DNA of 64,000 nucleotides from Pseudomonas sp. 2FG (GTDB lineage: Bacteria; Pseudomonadota; Gammaproteobacteria; Pseudomonadales; Pseudomonadaceae), in contig NZ_SCMP01000003.1 of NCBI RefSeq assembly GCF_005502935.1, positions 62,001 to 126,000 on the forward strand, in the 5' to 3' direction. The notes beneath the pieces are model-generated. The model made no database searches. It worked only from the letters and a program-made list of their open reading frames with translations, and had not been told where the DNA came from. Below are positions 1-9,794 of the stretch, piece after piece (positions within the stretch are counted from its first letter, which is position 1; every line of letters begins with the position of its first letter). The translations under genes and the position numbers were made by a program.

Positions 1-765
1 ACCGCTGCCGGCGAAGCGCTGGCGCAGGGTGTCCAGCGGCAGCTTGCGCAGCTCGGCGTTGGTCGCGCCCCAGGCGAAGGTCATGGCGCCGCCGATATAG
101 GTCGGCACTGCCGCCATGTAAAAGTGCCAGTCGGCGAACAGGCTATCCATGCGGCCGGCGGTAGTCTGCACCTCGCCGAGCTGCATAAAGGGCGTACCGT
201 TCTGGGTGACCAGGATGCCGCCCTCGTTCAGGCAGCGGCGGCAGGCTTGGTAGAAGTTCTCGGAGAACAGCACTTCACCCGGGCCGATCGGGTCGGTGGA
301 GTCGGAGATGATGACGTCGAACTTCTCCTCGGTGGTCGCGACGAAACGCATGCCGTCGTCGATCACCAGGTTCAACCGCGGGTCGTCATAGGCACCCTGG
401 GAGTGGTTTGGCAGAAACTCTTTGCACATCTCGACCACGGTGCCGTCGATCTCGACCATGGTGATCTGCTCGACGCCGCGGTGCTTGCTCACTTCCCGCA
501 ACATGCCGCCGTCACCACCGCCTATGATCAGCACCCGTTTGGCCGCGCCGTGGGCGAGGATCGGCACGTGGGTGAGCATCTCATGGTAGATGAATTCGTC
601 GGCTTCGGTGGTCTGGATCACGCCGTCCAGCGCCATCACCCGGCCCATGCGCGGGTTCTCGAAAATCACCAGGTGCTGGTGTTCGGTGCGCACCTCATGC
701 AGCAGCTTGTCCATGCGAAAACGCTGGCCATAGCCTTCGTAGAGGGTCTCTTGATAATCGCTCAT
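1..765 (-). CDS. speE: Spermidine synthase (polyamine aminopropyltransferase), 3' end cut by window edge
   Basis: The enzyme transfers the aminopropyl group of decarboxylated S-adenosylmethionine to putrescine, giving spermidine and methylthioadenosine in the cytosol. 255 codons are visible from the ATG at 765 and the frame is open to base 1. The nucleotide-binding motif GGGDGG lies at residues 82-87, followed by the acidic DDGMRF segment and [14 protein letters not shown], all typical of the SpeE family. An AGGAG-type ribosome site precedes the ATG. The by-product methylthioadenosine is recycled by the methionine-salvage genes 2-6 kb away, so the neighbourhood makes metabolic sense. The family is usually about 280-290 residues, so roughly 30 are missing. 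Confidence 0.95.
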   Translation of the reverse strand, partial: MSDYQETLYEGYGQRFRMDKLLHEVRTEHQHLVIFENPRMGRVMALDGVIQTTEADEFIYHEMLTHVPILAHGAAKRVLIIGGGDGGMLREVSKHRGVEQITMVEIDGTVVEMCKEFLPNHSQGAYDDPRLNLVIDDGMRFVATTEEKFDVIISDSTDPIGPGEVLFSENFYQACRRCLNEGGILVTQNGTPFMQLGEVQTTAGRMDSLFADWHFYMAAVPTYIGGAMTFAWGATNAELRKLPLDTLRQRFAGSG

Positions 766-867
766 GGGTCTATCTCCTCTGTCCTGCCGTCAACTAAGGG
801 CTATCGCCCCATGAAAGGCGCGCATTCTACGATGGCTTCCCGCTCGGGTCGAACCGCACAGAGAAAG

Positions 868-1278
868 ATTGAAAGTCAGATTCGAAGAGACAGTCCATGG
901 CCATGGGGTTATCGTTGATCCATGAGCGACTTCAGCCCCCAACCCTCGCCACTCCCTGCGCAGCGTAACGAGCCTTACGCTCACTACCGTTCGCCATGCG
1001 CCTGGATCTGGCCTGCCTCCTTCTGCTACTCAGTCCTCAATCTTGTCGAGCAATGGCCGAGCAGTGGTAAGGCAGAGGTAAGGCAGCAGTCGCGTAGAGC
1101 TCGAACAGAGGATCGCTAAGGGGCTTGGAAGCCTTGAGATTACTGGCAGCAAGCGTTGACTCAGCCTGGATTGAAAGTCAGATTCGGCACGACAGCGGTT
1201 CGCTCTGGGAGTTATCGTCGGCCCCATGAGCGACTTCAGCCCCCAACCCTCGCCAGTCCCTGCGCAGCGCAACGAGCC
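868..1278 (+). repeat. Imperfect direct repeat in the speE-alkA gap
   Basis: The 514-bp gap 766-1279 holds two copies of a segment of about 107 bp, at 868-974 and 1170-1278. Both start with ATTGAAAGTCAGATTCG and end with a 54-bp block (921-974 and 1225-1278) that differs at only two positions. The middle part is diverged with a 2-nt length change. The second copy runs directly into the alkA start. The first is followed at 996 by ATGCGCCTG, the same first three codons as alkA, but continues into a 24-codon frame that is hydrophobic and then stops. This looks like a decayed partial duplication of the alkA 5' region. No gene is supported in the rest of the gap. Confidence 0.75.
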
Positions 1279-1279
1279 C

Positions 1280-2143
1280 ATGCGCCTGCCCTATCTCGAG
1301 CCCTGGAGCTGGCAGCAGTTCCAGCAGTACTTCGCCTTGCGCTGCCTGCCCGAGGTGGAACGCTTGACGCCCCACGGCTACCAGCGCAACTTCCGCCTGG
1401 GTACGACCAGCGGCTGGTTCAAGCTGCGCCCGCTGGCCGATGAAGCCGCTCTGGAGCTCAGCCTGAGCCCTTCCGCCAGCAGCCTGACCCAGCCGCTGGT
1501 GACACGGGTACGGCGGATGTTCGACCTGGATGCCGACACCTCGCCGATTGCCGCCCACCTGCGCACCGACCCGCTGTTGGCGCCCTTGGTCGAGCGCTAC
1601 CCGGGCCTGCGCCTGCCCACGGCCTTCGATCCGTTCGAACAGGCGGTGCGCGCCATCGTCGGTCAGCAAGTCACAGTCAAGGCCGCGGTGACTATCACCG
1701 GGCGCCTAGTGACGCGGCTGGGCGACACGCTGGCGGACGCGTCGGCAGAGGGCCCGCAACGCTTGTTCCCGACTGCCGAAGCCATCGCCGCTAGCGTGCT
1801 GGACGGCATCGGCATGCCGGGCAGGCGCGTGGAAACCCTGCAACGCTTCGCCCGCGCCGTACATGAGGGCGGCCTTGCCCTGCATGCCGATGACGGCGTG
1901 GAAGCGCTGGTCGGGCGCCTCTGCGCACTGCCGGGCATCGGCCCCTGGACCGCCGAATATATCGCCCTGCGCGCGTTTGGCGTGGCGGATGCCTTTCCGG
2001 TTGCCGACTTAGGACTGCTGAAAGCGCGGATCTGGGGCGACGGTGGCATCAGCGCCCGCACACTCGCGGCCCGGGCCGAAGCCTGGCGCCCCTGGCGCGC
2101 CTACGCCGCCATGTATCTCTGGCAAAGCTACGCAGAGGATTGA
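1280..2143 (+). CDS. alkA: DNA-3-methyladenine glycosylase II
   Basis: This base-excision-repair enzyme removes alkylated purines from DNA. The protein is 287 residues from the ATG at 1280. The frame stays open upstream to 1226, but those codons lie in the direct repeat and do not resemble AlkA. The helix-hairpin-helix segment LPGIGPWTAEYIALR is followed by PVADLGL, where D243 is the expected catalytic aspartate. Length matches the E. coli enzyme (about 282). The stop codon at 2141-2143 is five bases before the ATG of the methyltransferase gene, so the two alkylation-repair genes are probably cotranscribed. Confidence 0.93.
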   Translation: MRLPYLEPWSWQQFQQYFALRCLPEVERLTPHGYQRNFRLGTTSGWFKLRPLADEAALELSLSPSASSLTQPLVTRVRRMFDLDADTSPIAAHLRTDPLLAPLVERYPGLRLPTAFDPFEQAVRAIVGQQVTVKAAVTITGRLVTRLGDTLADASAEGPQRLFPTAEAIAASVLDGIGMPGRRVETLQRFARAVHEGGLALHADDGVEALVGRLCALPGIGPWTAEYIALRAFGVADAFPVADLGLLKARIWGDGGISARTLAARAEAWRPWRAYAAMYLWQSYAED

Positions 2144-2147
2144 AGCC

Positions 2148-2621
2148 ATGTATTACCGTTACCACGACAGCCCACTCGGCCCCCTGCTGCTCGCCGCTGA
2201 TGACCAGGGCCTGCGCCTGCTGCATATGGATGCGGCACAACCCTGGGAACTGGCAGAGGACTGGCAAGCCGCCACACAGCAACTGGATGACGCTTGCCGG
2301 CAACTCGACCAGTACTTCGCCGGCCAGCGCCAAGAGTTCCAACTGCGCCTGGCGCCGGCCGGTACGCCGTTCCAGCGTGAGGTCTGGCAGGCCTTGCTGG
2401 AAATCCCTTTCGGCCGTACCTGTAGTTATGCCGATTTGGCCCAGCAGATTGCTCGGCCGCAAGCCGTGCGCGCCGTCGGCACCGCCAATGGCGCCAACCC
2501 GATCGCGGTGGTCATCCCTTGCCATCGCGTGATCGGCAGCAACGGCACCCTCACCGGTTACGCCGGCGGTTTGGAGCGCAAGCAACTGCTGCTGCAACTG
2601 GAAGGCGCGTGGTTGCTCTAA
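2148..2621 (+). CDS. ogt: Methylated-DNA--protein-cysteine methyltransferase
   Basis: This suicide enzyme accepts the alkyl group of O6-alkylguanine onto a cysteine. The 157-residue product carries the active-site motif PCHRV with C125, and the DNA-binding segment around residues 88-116 (FGRTCSYADLAQQI, then AVGTANGANPIAVV). The ATG at 2148 was chosen because it follows the alkA stop by four bases and gives the usual Ogt length. Upstream in-frame codons would overlap alkA. The pairing with alkA suggests a small alkylation-repair operon. It lacks the Ada N-terminal regulatory domain. Confidence 0.94.
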   Translation: MYYRYHDSPLGPLLLAADDQGLRLLHMDAAQPWELAEDWQAATQQLDDACRQLDQYFAGQRQEFQLRLAPAGTPFQREVWQALLEIPFGRTCSYADLAQQIARPQAVRAVGTANGANPIAVVIPCHRVIGSNGTLTGYAGGLERKQLLLQLEGAWLL

Positions 2622-2655
2622 GAACCTGTGGGTGGACACCCTGGCTCGAGAGGTT

Positions 2656-3339
2656 TTAGAAGCCGTTGAGGTCGATCAGCGCAAAACTGGCCACGGTCGG
2701 ATGCCCCGGCAATTCACCCCCCTCGCGGGCCAGGCCACAGGTCGGCATACCGGCCTGCTGCGCGGCGTCCAGTTCTTGCACTATGTCCGAGAGGAAGAGG
2801 ATTTCATCCGCCGGGCGACCGATGCGCTCGGCGATGCGGGCGTAGGACGCGGCCTCGCGCTTGGGCCCGGAGGTGGTGTCGAAGTAGCCGGAGAACAGTG
2901 GCGACAGGTCACCAGCGACCGAACAGCCAAAAATCAGCTGCTGCGCCTGGATCGAGCCGGAGGAGTAGACGTACAACTCATAGCCCTCCGCCTTCCAACG
3001 TTTCAGCGCTTCCACCGCATCCGGGTAGACGTGCCCCTTGAGCTGGCCCGCCTGATAGCCCTCGGCCCAGATCATGCCTTGCAGCGCCTTGAGCGGCGTG
3101 GCCTTGCGGTCTTCGGCGATCCAGCCCAGCAGTATCTCGATCAGCCGCGGCAAATCCGCCTGCGCTTCGCCACTCTCGGCCCGCACAGCCGCCAGTTGCG
3201 CCGCCACGGCCGGTTGCTCGGCATTCTTCCGGACGAAATCCGGCAGATGGCGCGCGGCATAGGGAAACAACACCTCGAAAACAAAACTCACCGCGCTGGT
3301 GGTGCCTTCGATATCGGTGAGGATGGCTTTGATCGACAT
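2656..3339 (-). CDS. mtnC: Enolase-phosphatase E1 (methionine salvage)
   Basis: MtnC is a HAD-superfamily enzyme that enolises 2,3-diketo-5-methylthiopentyl-1-phosphate and removes its phosphate, making the acireductone used by MtnD. The 227-residue protein begins [14 protein letters not shown], with D9 as the HAD nucleophile, and later has YVYSSGS and the FLSD motif typical of the family. It is the last gene of the minus-strand operon aroC-MFS-mtnB-mtnD-mtnC, 29 bases after mtnD. mtnA and mtnP are not in the window. Confidence 0.94.
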   Translation of the reverse strand: MSIKAILTDIEGTTSAVSFVFEVLFPYAARHLPDFVRKNAEQPAVAAQLAAVRAESGEAQADLPRLIEILLGWIAEDRKATPLKALQGMIWAEGYQAGQLKGHVYPDAVEALKRWKAEGYELYVYSSGSIQAQQLIFGCSVAGDLSPLFSGYFDTTSGPKREAASYARIAERIGRPADEILFLSDIVQELDAAQQAGMPTCGLAREGGELPGHPTVASFALIDLNGF

Positions 3340-3368
3340 GATTAACTCCAGAAATCGGTGCTTAGGCG

Positions 3369-3914
3369 TCAGTCTTCCAGCCGTGGGAAGTGGCTGGCGA
3401 TGTCTTCGCCGGTGAACTGCGCGACCCAGCCCTCAGGATTATTGAACAGCCGGATCGCCACGAAATGCGGATGCTCACCCATATCGAACCAGTGCCGGGT
3501 GCCGGCGGGCACCGAAATCAGGTCGTTCTTCTCGCAGAGCACGGCGTAGACGTAATCCTCGATGTGCAGGGTGAACAAGCCGCGACCGGCGACGAAGAAG
3601 CGCACTTCGTCTTCCCCATGGCGGTGTTCAGCGAGGAACTTGGCACGTAGTTCGGCCTTCTGCGGGTGATCGCGGGTCAAGCTGACCACATCGACGGTGA
3701 CATAGCCGCGCTCGTTCATCAGTTGCTCGATCTGCGGGCGATAGGCAGCTATCACCTCGTCCTGCCCCGCGCCGGCGGCTATCGGTGCGGCGGCTTGCCA
3801 GCGTTCGAAACGCACGCCGACCGCCGCCAGGGTCGAGGCGATGTCTTCCAGATGGGTCAACACCTTGTTCGGCAGATCGGGGGAGGATTCGTGGTAGACG
3901 GTCAGGCTGCTCAT
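3369..3914 (-). CDS. mtnD: Acireductone dioxygenase
   Basis: A cupin enzyme that oxidises acireductone to the ketoacid precursor of methionine when iron is bound, or to methylthiopropionate, formate and CO when nickel is bound. The 181-residue protein shows the metal ligands H97, H99, E103 (HRHGEDE) and H141 (GTRHWFD), as in characterised ARD enzymes. Its start lies four bases after the mtnB stop, so the genes are translated from one message. Confidence 0.94.
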   Translation of the reverse strand: MSSLTVYHESSPDLPNKVLTHLEDIASTLAAVGVRFERWQAAAPIAAGAGQDEVIAAYRPQIEQLMNERGYVTVDVVSLTRDHPQKAELRAKFLAEHRHGEDEVRFFVAGRGLFTLHIEDYVYAVLCEKNDLISVPAGTRHWFDMGEHPHFVAIRLFNNPEGWVAQFTGEDIASHFPRLED

Positions 3915-3918
3915 TTTT

Positions 3919-4536
3919 TTATACTCGATGCTGGATGCTCAACACTTTCAATTCACATTCGAAGAGAAACTCGAAAGCCTCTATCTGGCGCAACGCGTCG
4001 CTCATGCTCGGCCCCCAAGTATAAAGACCGTGGCCACGGATCAGGTAACCGACGCATTCCGGGTTGGCCTCCAGCCAGGGCTGCACCTTGCCGGCCAAAC
4101 GGGCGATGTTCTGGTCGTTGTCGAAGATCGGCACCACGACTTTCGATTCATGGGTCGAGACACCGGAAAAAGCCTTCTGCAGCTCGTAATCTTCGAAGAC
4201 CAGATGATCGCCTGCGGTCAGCCGCGACAGCACGGTGGCGTTGACCGAGTGGGTGTGCAGCACCGCGCCAATCTCCGCCTTCCAGGCATACAACTGCGTG
4301 TGCAACAGGGTTTCCGCCGAGGGCTTCTTGCCCGCTTCCAGGCTGTTGCCGGCCAGATCGGTGGCCAGCAGGTCATCCATGCCGAGCCGGCCCTTGTGCT
4401 TACCGGACACGGTCAGCAGCGCTTCGTGAACCGACAAGCGCGCCGAATAGTTGCTGCTGGTGGCCGGCGACCAGCCACGGCCGTAGAGGAAGCGTCCGGC
4501 TTCGATGATTTCCTGGGCCAGTTGTTCGCGGCTCAT
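3919..4536 (-). CDS. mtnB: Methylthioribulose-1-phosphate dehydratase
   Basis: A class II aldolase-fold enzyme that dehydrates methylthioribulose-1-phosphate in methionine salvage. The 205-residue protein has the zinc-site signature HTHSVNATVLSR in mid-protein and a second histidine pair near the C-terminus in YLIRGHGLYTWG. The start ATG at 4536 overlaps the stop of the upstream MFS gene by four bases (ATGA type), which indicates translational coupling. Confidence 0.93.
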   Translation of the reverse strand: MSREQLAQEIIEAGRFLYGRGWSPATSSNYSARLSVHEALLTVSGKHKGRLGMDDLLATDLAGNSLEAGKKPSAETLLHTQLYAWKAEIGAVLHTHSVNATVLSRLTAGDHLVFEDYELQKAFSGVSTHESKVVVPIFDNDQNIARLAGKVQPWLEANPECVGYLIRGHGLYTWGPSMSDALRQIEAFEFLFECELKVLSIQHRV

Positions 4537-5711
4537 GCACGCTCCTCGTTTAAGTCAGTTGCTGTCAATTCAGTGCCTTGCAAGCGCAGGCCGATGATAA
4601 CCGCCGCGGCCAAGGCCGCCAGGCTGGCGATGGCAAAGGTCCAGGCCGGGCCCAGGGTATTCCAGCTGTAGCCGGCGTACAGCGCCCCCAGTGCACCACC
4701 GATACCGGAGACGCTTGCATACATTGCCTGACCCTGGCCCTGCTGCTGGGCGCCGAAGCTGCGTTGCACGAAATGGATGGCGGCGGCGTGGAAGCTGCCG
4801 AAAGTCGCCGCGTGCATCAGTTGCGCGACCAGCAGCACCGGCAGATGATCGGCCAGATTGCCCAGCAGCAGCCAACGCACCACCGTAATCAGGAAGCTGG
4901 CCAGCAGCACCTGGCGCAAGGAAAAGCGCTGGAGTATCCGCGCCATGCCGAGAAACAGCACGATCTCCGCCACCACACCGAGCGCCCAGAGCTGACCGAT
5001 CAGACCTCGACTGTAGCCGAGCGCTTCCAGATGCAGGGTCAGAAAGGTGTAGTAAGGGCCATTGCTCAGCTGCATCAACGCCACAGCCAGGTAAAACGCC
5101 AGCACTCCAGGGCGGCGCAGCTGGGCGATAAACCCGCCCTCGCCCAGCCGGTTGGCCCGCGCCTGCGGCTGGGCGTTGGGCACCCAGCAACTGCTGATGA
5201 CGATGCCGGCCATGATCAGGATCAAGGCCCAGGGGTAGACGTCCAGACTGAGCAGCTCGAACAGCTTGCCCAGCCCGACCACCGTGAGAATGAAGCCGAT
5301 GCTGCCCCACAGGCGGATCTGGCTGTAGCGCGCGGCCTGTTCTTTCAGATGAGCCAGGGTGATCACTTCGAACTGCGGCAACACCGCATGCCAGAAGAAC
5401 GCATGCAGCGCCATGATCAGCGCCAGCCAGGCGTAGCTGGTGCTGATGAAGATCAGGCTGAAGCAAAACAGGGTACAGAGCGCACCAAAGCGCACTATCG
5501 CCAACCGCCGTCCCGTGTGGTCACCGAGCCAGCCCCAGAGATTCGGCGCCACGCAGCGCATCAGCATGGGGATCGCCACCAGCTCGCCGATGCGGGCCGC
5601 AGAGAACCCCAGGTGATCGAAATACAGCGCCAGAAACGGCGCCGTGGCGCCGAGCAACGCGAAGTAGAACAGGTAGAAGCTGGATAGGCGCCAGTAGGGA
5701 ATATCGCTCAT
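4533..5711 (-). CDS. MFS transporter in the methionine-salvage operon
   Basis: A 392-residue polytopic inner-membrane protein of the major facilitator superfamily with about twelve hydrophobic segments. The loop after the second helix reads GWLGDHTGRR, the usual MFS cytoplasmic signature. The substrate is unknown. Its place between aroC and mtnB and its four-base overlap with mtnB suggest uptake or export of a methylthio-compound or an aromatic metabolite, but that is inference. The ATG at 5711 was chosen because upstream in-frame codons are not hydrophobic and would reach into the aroC end. Confidence 0.88.
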   Translation of the reverse strand: MSDIPYWRLSSFYLFYFALLGATAPFLALYFDHLGFSAARIGELVAIPMLMRCVAPNLWGWLGDHTGRRLAIVRFGALCTLFCFSLIFISTSYAWLALIMALHAFFWHAVLPQFEVITLAHLKEQAARYSQIRLWGSIGFILTVVGLGKLFELLSLDVYPWALILIMAGIVISSCWVPNAQPQARANRLGEGGFIAQLRRPGVLAFYLAVALMQLSNGPYYTFLTLHLEALGYSRGLIGQLWALGVVAEIVLFLGMARILQRFSLRQVLLASFLITVVRWLLLGNLADHLPVLLVAQLMHAATFGSFHAAAIHFVQRSFGAQQQGQGQAMYASVSGIGGALGALYAGYSWNTLGPAWTFAIASLAALAAAVIIGLRLQGTELTATDLNEERA

Positions 5712-5733
5712 AGGCACAACGTGGGCTTGTCGC

Positions 5734-6825
5734 TCACAGCTGCCCCAATACCGGCGTAGCCACCCGCACTTCAGCGTTCTGCCCACGCTGACGCAGCAGA
5801 TGATCCAACAGCACGATGGCCATCATCGCCTCGGCAATCGGCGTGGCACGAATGCCGACGCAGGGGTCGTGACGCCCTTTGGTGATCACCTCGACCGGAT
5901 TGCCGTGGACATCGATCGAGCGACCCGGCGTGGTGATGCTGGAGGTCGGCTTCAGCGCCAGATGGGCGACTATCGGCTGGCCGGAGGAAATCCCGCCGAG
6001 AATGCCGCCGGCGTTATTGCTGAGGAAACCTTGCGGAGTCAGCTCATCCCGATGCTCGGTGCCGCGCTGGGCGACGCTGGCGAAGCCGGCGCCGATCTCC
6101 ACGCCTTTCACCGCATTGATGCTCATCAGCGCATGGGCCAACTCGGCGTCCAAACGGTCGAAAATGGGCTCGCCCAGGCCGGGCAGCACGCCTTCGGCGA
6201 TAACTGTGATCTTCGCGCCGACCGAATCCTGGTCGCGGCGCAGCTGGTCCATATAGGCTTCCAGCTCGGGCACCTTGCTCGCGTCGGGGCTGAAGAAGGC
6301 GTTTTCTTCGACCGAGTCCCAGCTCTTGAACGGGATCTCGATCGGGCCGAGCTGGCTCATGTAACCGCGCACGCTGATGCCCAGGGTCGCCAGGTATTTC
6401 TTGGCGATGGCACCCGCCGCCACGCGCATGGCGGTTTCGCGGGCCGAACTGCGGCCGCCGCCGCGGTAATCGCGGATGCCGTATTTATGCTGGTAGCTGT
6501 AGTCGGCATGGGCCGGACGGAACAGATCCTTGATCGCCGAGTAGTCCTTGGACTTCTGGTCGGTGTTGCGGATCAGCAGACCAATAGGGCAGCCCGTGGT
6601 CTTGCCTTCGAACACCCCGGAGAGTATCTCGACCTCGTCGTCTTCCTGGCGCTGGGTAGTGTGGCGGCTGGTGCCCGGCTTGCGCCGATCGAGGTCACGC
6701 TGCAAGTCGGCCAGCGACAGCTCCAGCCCCGGCGGGCAGCCGTCAACGATGGCGACCAGGGCCGGGCCATGGCTCTCGCCGGCGGTGGTGACAGTGAACA
6801 GCTTGCCGTAGGTATTGCCGGACAT
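5734..6825 (-). CDS. aroC: Chorismate synthase
   Basis: The enzyme makes chorismate from 5-enolpyruvylshikimate-3-phosphate using reduced FMN, the last step of the shikimate pathway. The 363-residue protein begins [20 protein letters not shown], the family N-terminal signature, and contains [20 protein letters not shown] and [18 protein letters not shown]. The frame stays open upstream to 6993 but the family start is the ATG at 6825. It appears to be the first gene of the operon, with the MFS gene following after 22 bases. Confidence 0.96.
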   Translation of the reverse strand: MSGNTYGKLFTVTTAGESHGPALVAIVDGCPPGLELSLADLQRDLDRRKPGTSRHTTQRQEDDEVEILSGVFEGKTTGCPIGLLIRNTDQKSKDYSAIKDLFRPAHADYSYQHKYGIRDYRGGGRSSARETAMRVAAGAIAKKYLATLGISVRGYMSQLGPIEIPFKSWDSVEENAFFSPDASKVPELEAYMDQLRRDQDSVGAKITVIAEGVLPGLGEPIFDRLDAELAHALMSINAVKGVEIGAGFASVAQRGTEHRDELTPQGFLSNNAGGILGGISSGQPIVAHLALKPTSSITTPGRSIDVHGNPVEVITKGRHDPCVGIRATPIAEAMMAIVLLDHLLRQRGQNAEVRVATPVLGQL

Positions 6826-6991
6826 GCAGGACGCTCCGCGAAAATCAGCCACAAACAAAGGCCGAGAAGTATACCCGCCGTGCCCACGCAGTTCATCCTC
6901 GAACCTTATCCTCAGGAGTCTGTCGGACTTAGAACTGACAAACTCCTGGCGGCGCCTCCAACCGCTTACTGTCCCTTGAAGTAGTTGCCCC

Positions 6992-7939
6992 ATGCTGCGA
7001 GTGCTCGCCTTGATCCTCCCTCTGCTGACCGGCCTGGCCCAGGCTACGCCCTACACCCTGTTGCAACGCCCGATCAGCCTGGACACCGGCAGCGGCGAAC
7101 TGCACGGCACCCTGCTGCTGCCGAAAACCGCTGTCGCGGTGCCGGTCGCCCTGCTGATCGCCGGTTCCGGCCCGACCGACCGCAACGGCAACAACCCCGG
7201 CGGCGGGCATAACGACAACCTCAAGCGCCTGGCCCAAGCGCTGGCCCAGCACGGGATTGCCAGCGTGCGCTACGACAAGCGGGGCGTCGCCGCCAGTCAG
7301 GCGGCCACCCCGGATGAACGCGACCTCAGCGTCGAGCAGTATGTGGCCGATGCGGCGGCCTGGGGGCAGCAGCTCAAGGCCGATCCGCGCTTCGGCCAAT
7401 TGATCCTGATCGGCCACAGCGAGGGCGCGCTGATCGCCAGCCTCGCCGCCGCAACCGCAGGCGCCGATGCGCTGATTGCCATCGCCGGCAGCTCGCGCCC
7501 GATCGACCAGGTGCTGCGCGAACAACTGCGCTTGCGCCTGCCGCCCGCACTGCTGGCCAGGAGCGAACAGCTGATCGACAGCCTGAAAGCCGGGCAACCG
7601 GTGCCAGAGGTGCCCGCCGAGCTGCAGGTCCTGTTCCGCCCCAGTGTGCAGCCCTACCTGATCTCGCTGTTTCGCCAAGAGCCGGCCGCGGCCTTTGCCA
7701 AGCTGCGGATACCGACCCTGATCATCCAGGGCAGCCACGACATTCAGGTCGGCATACGAGATGCCCAGGCGCTTAAAGCGGCCAAGCCGGATGCCCAACT
7801 GGTGCTGATCGAGGGCATGAACCATGTGCTGCGCATCGTCCCGAATGATGCCAAGCAGCAACTGGCGTCCTATAACAACCCGCAATTACCGCTGGCACGA
7901 GAGCTGACCGAGCAGATCATCGGCTTTATCCTGCAATAG
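6992..7939 (+). CDS. Secreted alpha/beta hydrolase
   Basis: A 315-residue alpha/beta-hydrolase with an N-terminal signal peptide ([18 protein letters not shown], cleavage near residue 18), so probably periplasmic. The nucleophile elbow is GHSEG with S143, the oxyanion region is [11 protein letters not shown], and the late GMNHVLR supplies the catalytic histidine. It resembles the hydrolase that also adjoins aroC in P. aeruginosa. The substrate is not known. It lies divergent from aroC and convergent with prmB. Confidence 0.85.
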   Translation: MLRVLALILPLLTGLAQATPYTLLQRPISLDTGSGELHGTLLLPKTAVAVPVALLIAGSGPTDRNGNNPGGGHNDNLKRLAQALAQHGIASVRYDKRGVAASQAATPDERDLSVEQYVADAAAWGQQLKADPRFGQLILIGHSEGALIASLAAATAGADALIAIAGSSRPIDQVLREQLRLRLPPALLARSEQLIDSLKAGQPVPEVPAELQVLFRPSVQPYLISLFRQEPAAAFAKLRIPTLIIQGSHDIQVGIRDAQALKAAKPDAQLVLIEGMNHVLRIVPNDAKQQLASYNNPQLPLARELTEQIIGFILQ

Positions 7940-7972
7940 CACAGTGCCATCCGCCATTGGAGCCGCTAGCAC

Positions 7973-8893
7973 TTAGCCATTGACCCGCGAACGAAAGAGC
8001 GCCTGATGCTGACGGCACTGCTCGGCAGCCAGGAGAAACACGCCATGGCCGCCGCGCTCGAACTCCAGCCAGGTGAAGTCCACCTCCGGATACAACGCCT
8101 CGACATGCACCTGGCTGTTGCCGACCTCGACAATCAGCACGCCCTTCTCGGTCAAATGCTCGGCCGCCTCAGCCAGCATGCGGCGCACCAGATCCAAGCC
8201 ATCGTCTCCGCAAGCCAGACCCAGGGCCGGCTCGTGATGGTATTCCGCCGGCATCTCGGCGAAATCTTCGGCGTCGACATAGGGCGGATTCGACACTATC
8301 AGGTCGAAACGCTGCCCCGGCAGACCGGCAAAACCATCGCCTTGCACGGTGTAGACGCGCTCTTCCAGGTCATGCCGCTCGATATTCTGGTTCGCCACTT
8401 CCAGGGCCTCGAACGAGAGATCGGCGAGCACCACTTCGGCCTGGGGGAATTCATAGGCGCAGGCGATGCCGATGCAACCGGAGCCAGTGCACAGGTCGAG
8501 AATCCGCGCGGGCTCCTGTGGCAGCCAGGGCTCGAAGTGCCGCTCGATCAACTCGGCAATCGGCGAACGGGGGATCAACACACGCTCATCGACCACGAAG
8601 GGCATCCCGCAGAACCAGGCCTCACCGAGCAAATAAGCCGTCGGCACGCGTTCCTCGATGCGCTGTTTGAGTAGCGTCTGCAGATGCTCGCGCTCATCGT
8701 CCTCCAAACGGCAATCGAGGTAACTGTCGGCAATGTCCCAGGGCAGATGCACGGCGCCGAGCACCAACTGGCGCGCCTCATCCCAGGCATTATCGGTGCC
8801 GTGGCCGAAAAACAACGCTTCGGCATGGAAGCGGCTGACGGCCCAGCGGATATGGTCGCGCAAGGTGCGCAATTGGGAGGTCGAAGCTGTCAC
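7973..8893 (-). CDS. prmB: Ribosomal protein L3 N5-glutamine methyltransferase
   Basis: PrmB uses S-adenosylmethionine to methylate a glutamine of ribosomal protein L3 during 50S assembly. The 306-residue protein has the SAM-binding segment DLCTGSGC at 133-140 and the glutamine-binding NPPY at 202-205, followed by VDAEDF. The N-terminal helical domain (1-100) is the usual recognition domain. The NPPY context and the absence of a release-factor-type N-terminus favour PrmB over PrmC. Confidence is high from family resemblance and from the aroC neighbourhood. Confidence 0.93.
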   Translation of the reverse strand: MTASTSQLRTLRDHIRWAVSRFHAEALFFGHGTDNAWDEARQLVLGAVHLPWDIADSYLDCRLEDDEREHLQTLLKQRIEERVPTAYLLGEAWFCGMPFVVDERVLIPRSPIAELIERHFEPWLPQEPARILDLCTGSGCIGIACAYEFPQAEVVLADLSFEALEVANQNIERHDLEERVYTVQGDGFAGLPGQRFDLIVSNPPYVDAEDFAEMPAEYHHEPALGLACGDDGLDLVRRMLAEAAEHLTEKGVLIVEVGNSQVHVEALYPEVDFTWLEFERGGHGVFLLAAEQCRQHQALFRSRVNG

Positions 8894-9080
8894 GGCGGCA
8901 TCTCCAGAGTGAAGGCGAGCATTTTAGCCGAAGCCGCGCGCGCCTCCGTTGATTTCTTCCGGCGGCTCTGCGCCCGCCCCTGCAGCCGCACCCAGCACGA
9001 CAAAGAGTCTGCAAAAAGGTTCACAGCCAACACCGCGGAGGCGACAATGGTGACAATCTGCGTCTGTCAGGAGCCATGTC

Positions 9081-9674
9081 ATGTCCCAACCACAAACCTT
9101 ACTCCAGCTTACCGGCCGAAGTTACGCACCGGCCAGCCTGAGTCACGCCTGCCTGCTGATCATCGATGCACAGGAGGAATACCGCAGTGGTGCGCTGCCC
9201 TTGCCGGGCCTGGATGCGGCTGTCGGCGAAATCGCCAAGCTACTCGCCGCCGCCCGTGCCGCCGGCTCGCCCATAGTGCATGTGAGACACCTCGGTGTTC
9301 CCGGCGGCTTTCTCGACCCGCAAGGCCCACGCGGGCGCTTCCTCCCCGAACTGGCACCACTGCCGGGTGAAATCGTGGTCGAGAAACGTCTGCCCAATGC
9401 CTTCTCCGGCACCGAACTGCACGACCGGCTGCAAGCCCTCGGCCGCCTCGACCTGATCGTCTGCGGTTTCATGACCCACTCCAGCGTCAGCACCACCGTG
9501 CGCGCCTGCAAGGATTACGGCTATCGCTGCACCCTGGTCGATAGCGCCTGCGCCACCCGCGACCTGCCCTATGGCGACGGACTGATCACGGCCCAAGCCC
9601 TCCATCGCGCCGAAATGGCCGCCCTGGCGGACAATTTCGCAGCCCTGGTGCCGCACGCCAAGGCGTTGGTCTAA
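9081..9674 (+). CDS. Isochorismatase/cysteine-hydrolase family protein lacking the usual Cys
   Basis: A 197-residue protein of the isochorismatase fold. The first catalytic position is kept (LLIIDAQEEY, D29) and K102 fits the second (VEKRLPNAF). The third motif reads MTHSSVSTTVR, where cysteine hydrolases of this family have Cys; here S135 occupies that place. The protein may therefore be a non-thiol isochorismatase-like enzyme or an altered hydrolase. It is transcribed away from prmB, with 187 bp between the starts. Confidence 0.8.
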   Translation: MSQPQTLLQLTGRSYAPASLSHACLLIIDAQEEYRSGALPLPGLDAAVGEIAKLLAAARAAGSPIVHVRHLGVPGGFLDPQGPRGRFLPELAPLPGEIVVEKRLPNAFSGTELHDRLQALGRLDLIVCGFMTHSSVSTTVRACKDYGYRCTLVDSACATRDLPYGDGLITAQALHRAEMAALADNFAALVPHAKALV

Positions 9675-9794
9675 CAGGCCGGCTAAGCAACTCGCCCGGC
9701 ACTTTGTCGCGGCGCCCAGGTCTACTCAGCAGCGCTGGCTGAACCTCGCCACCAGGTGTCGGTCATAGCGCCGATACCCTTAAAGGAAAGCGGC

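Noticed and set aside
996..1070. A 24-codon frame beginning MRLDLACLLLLLS
   Set aside because: It looks like a short signal peptide, but it follows a repeat copy, has no ribosome site and no mature part; kept only as part of the duplication finding.
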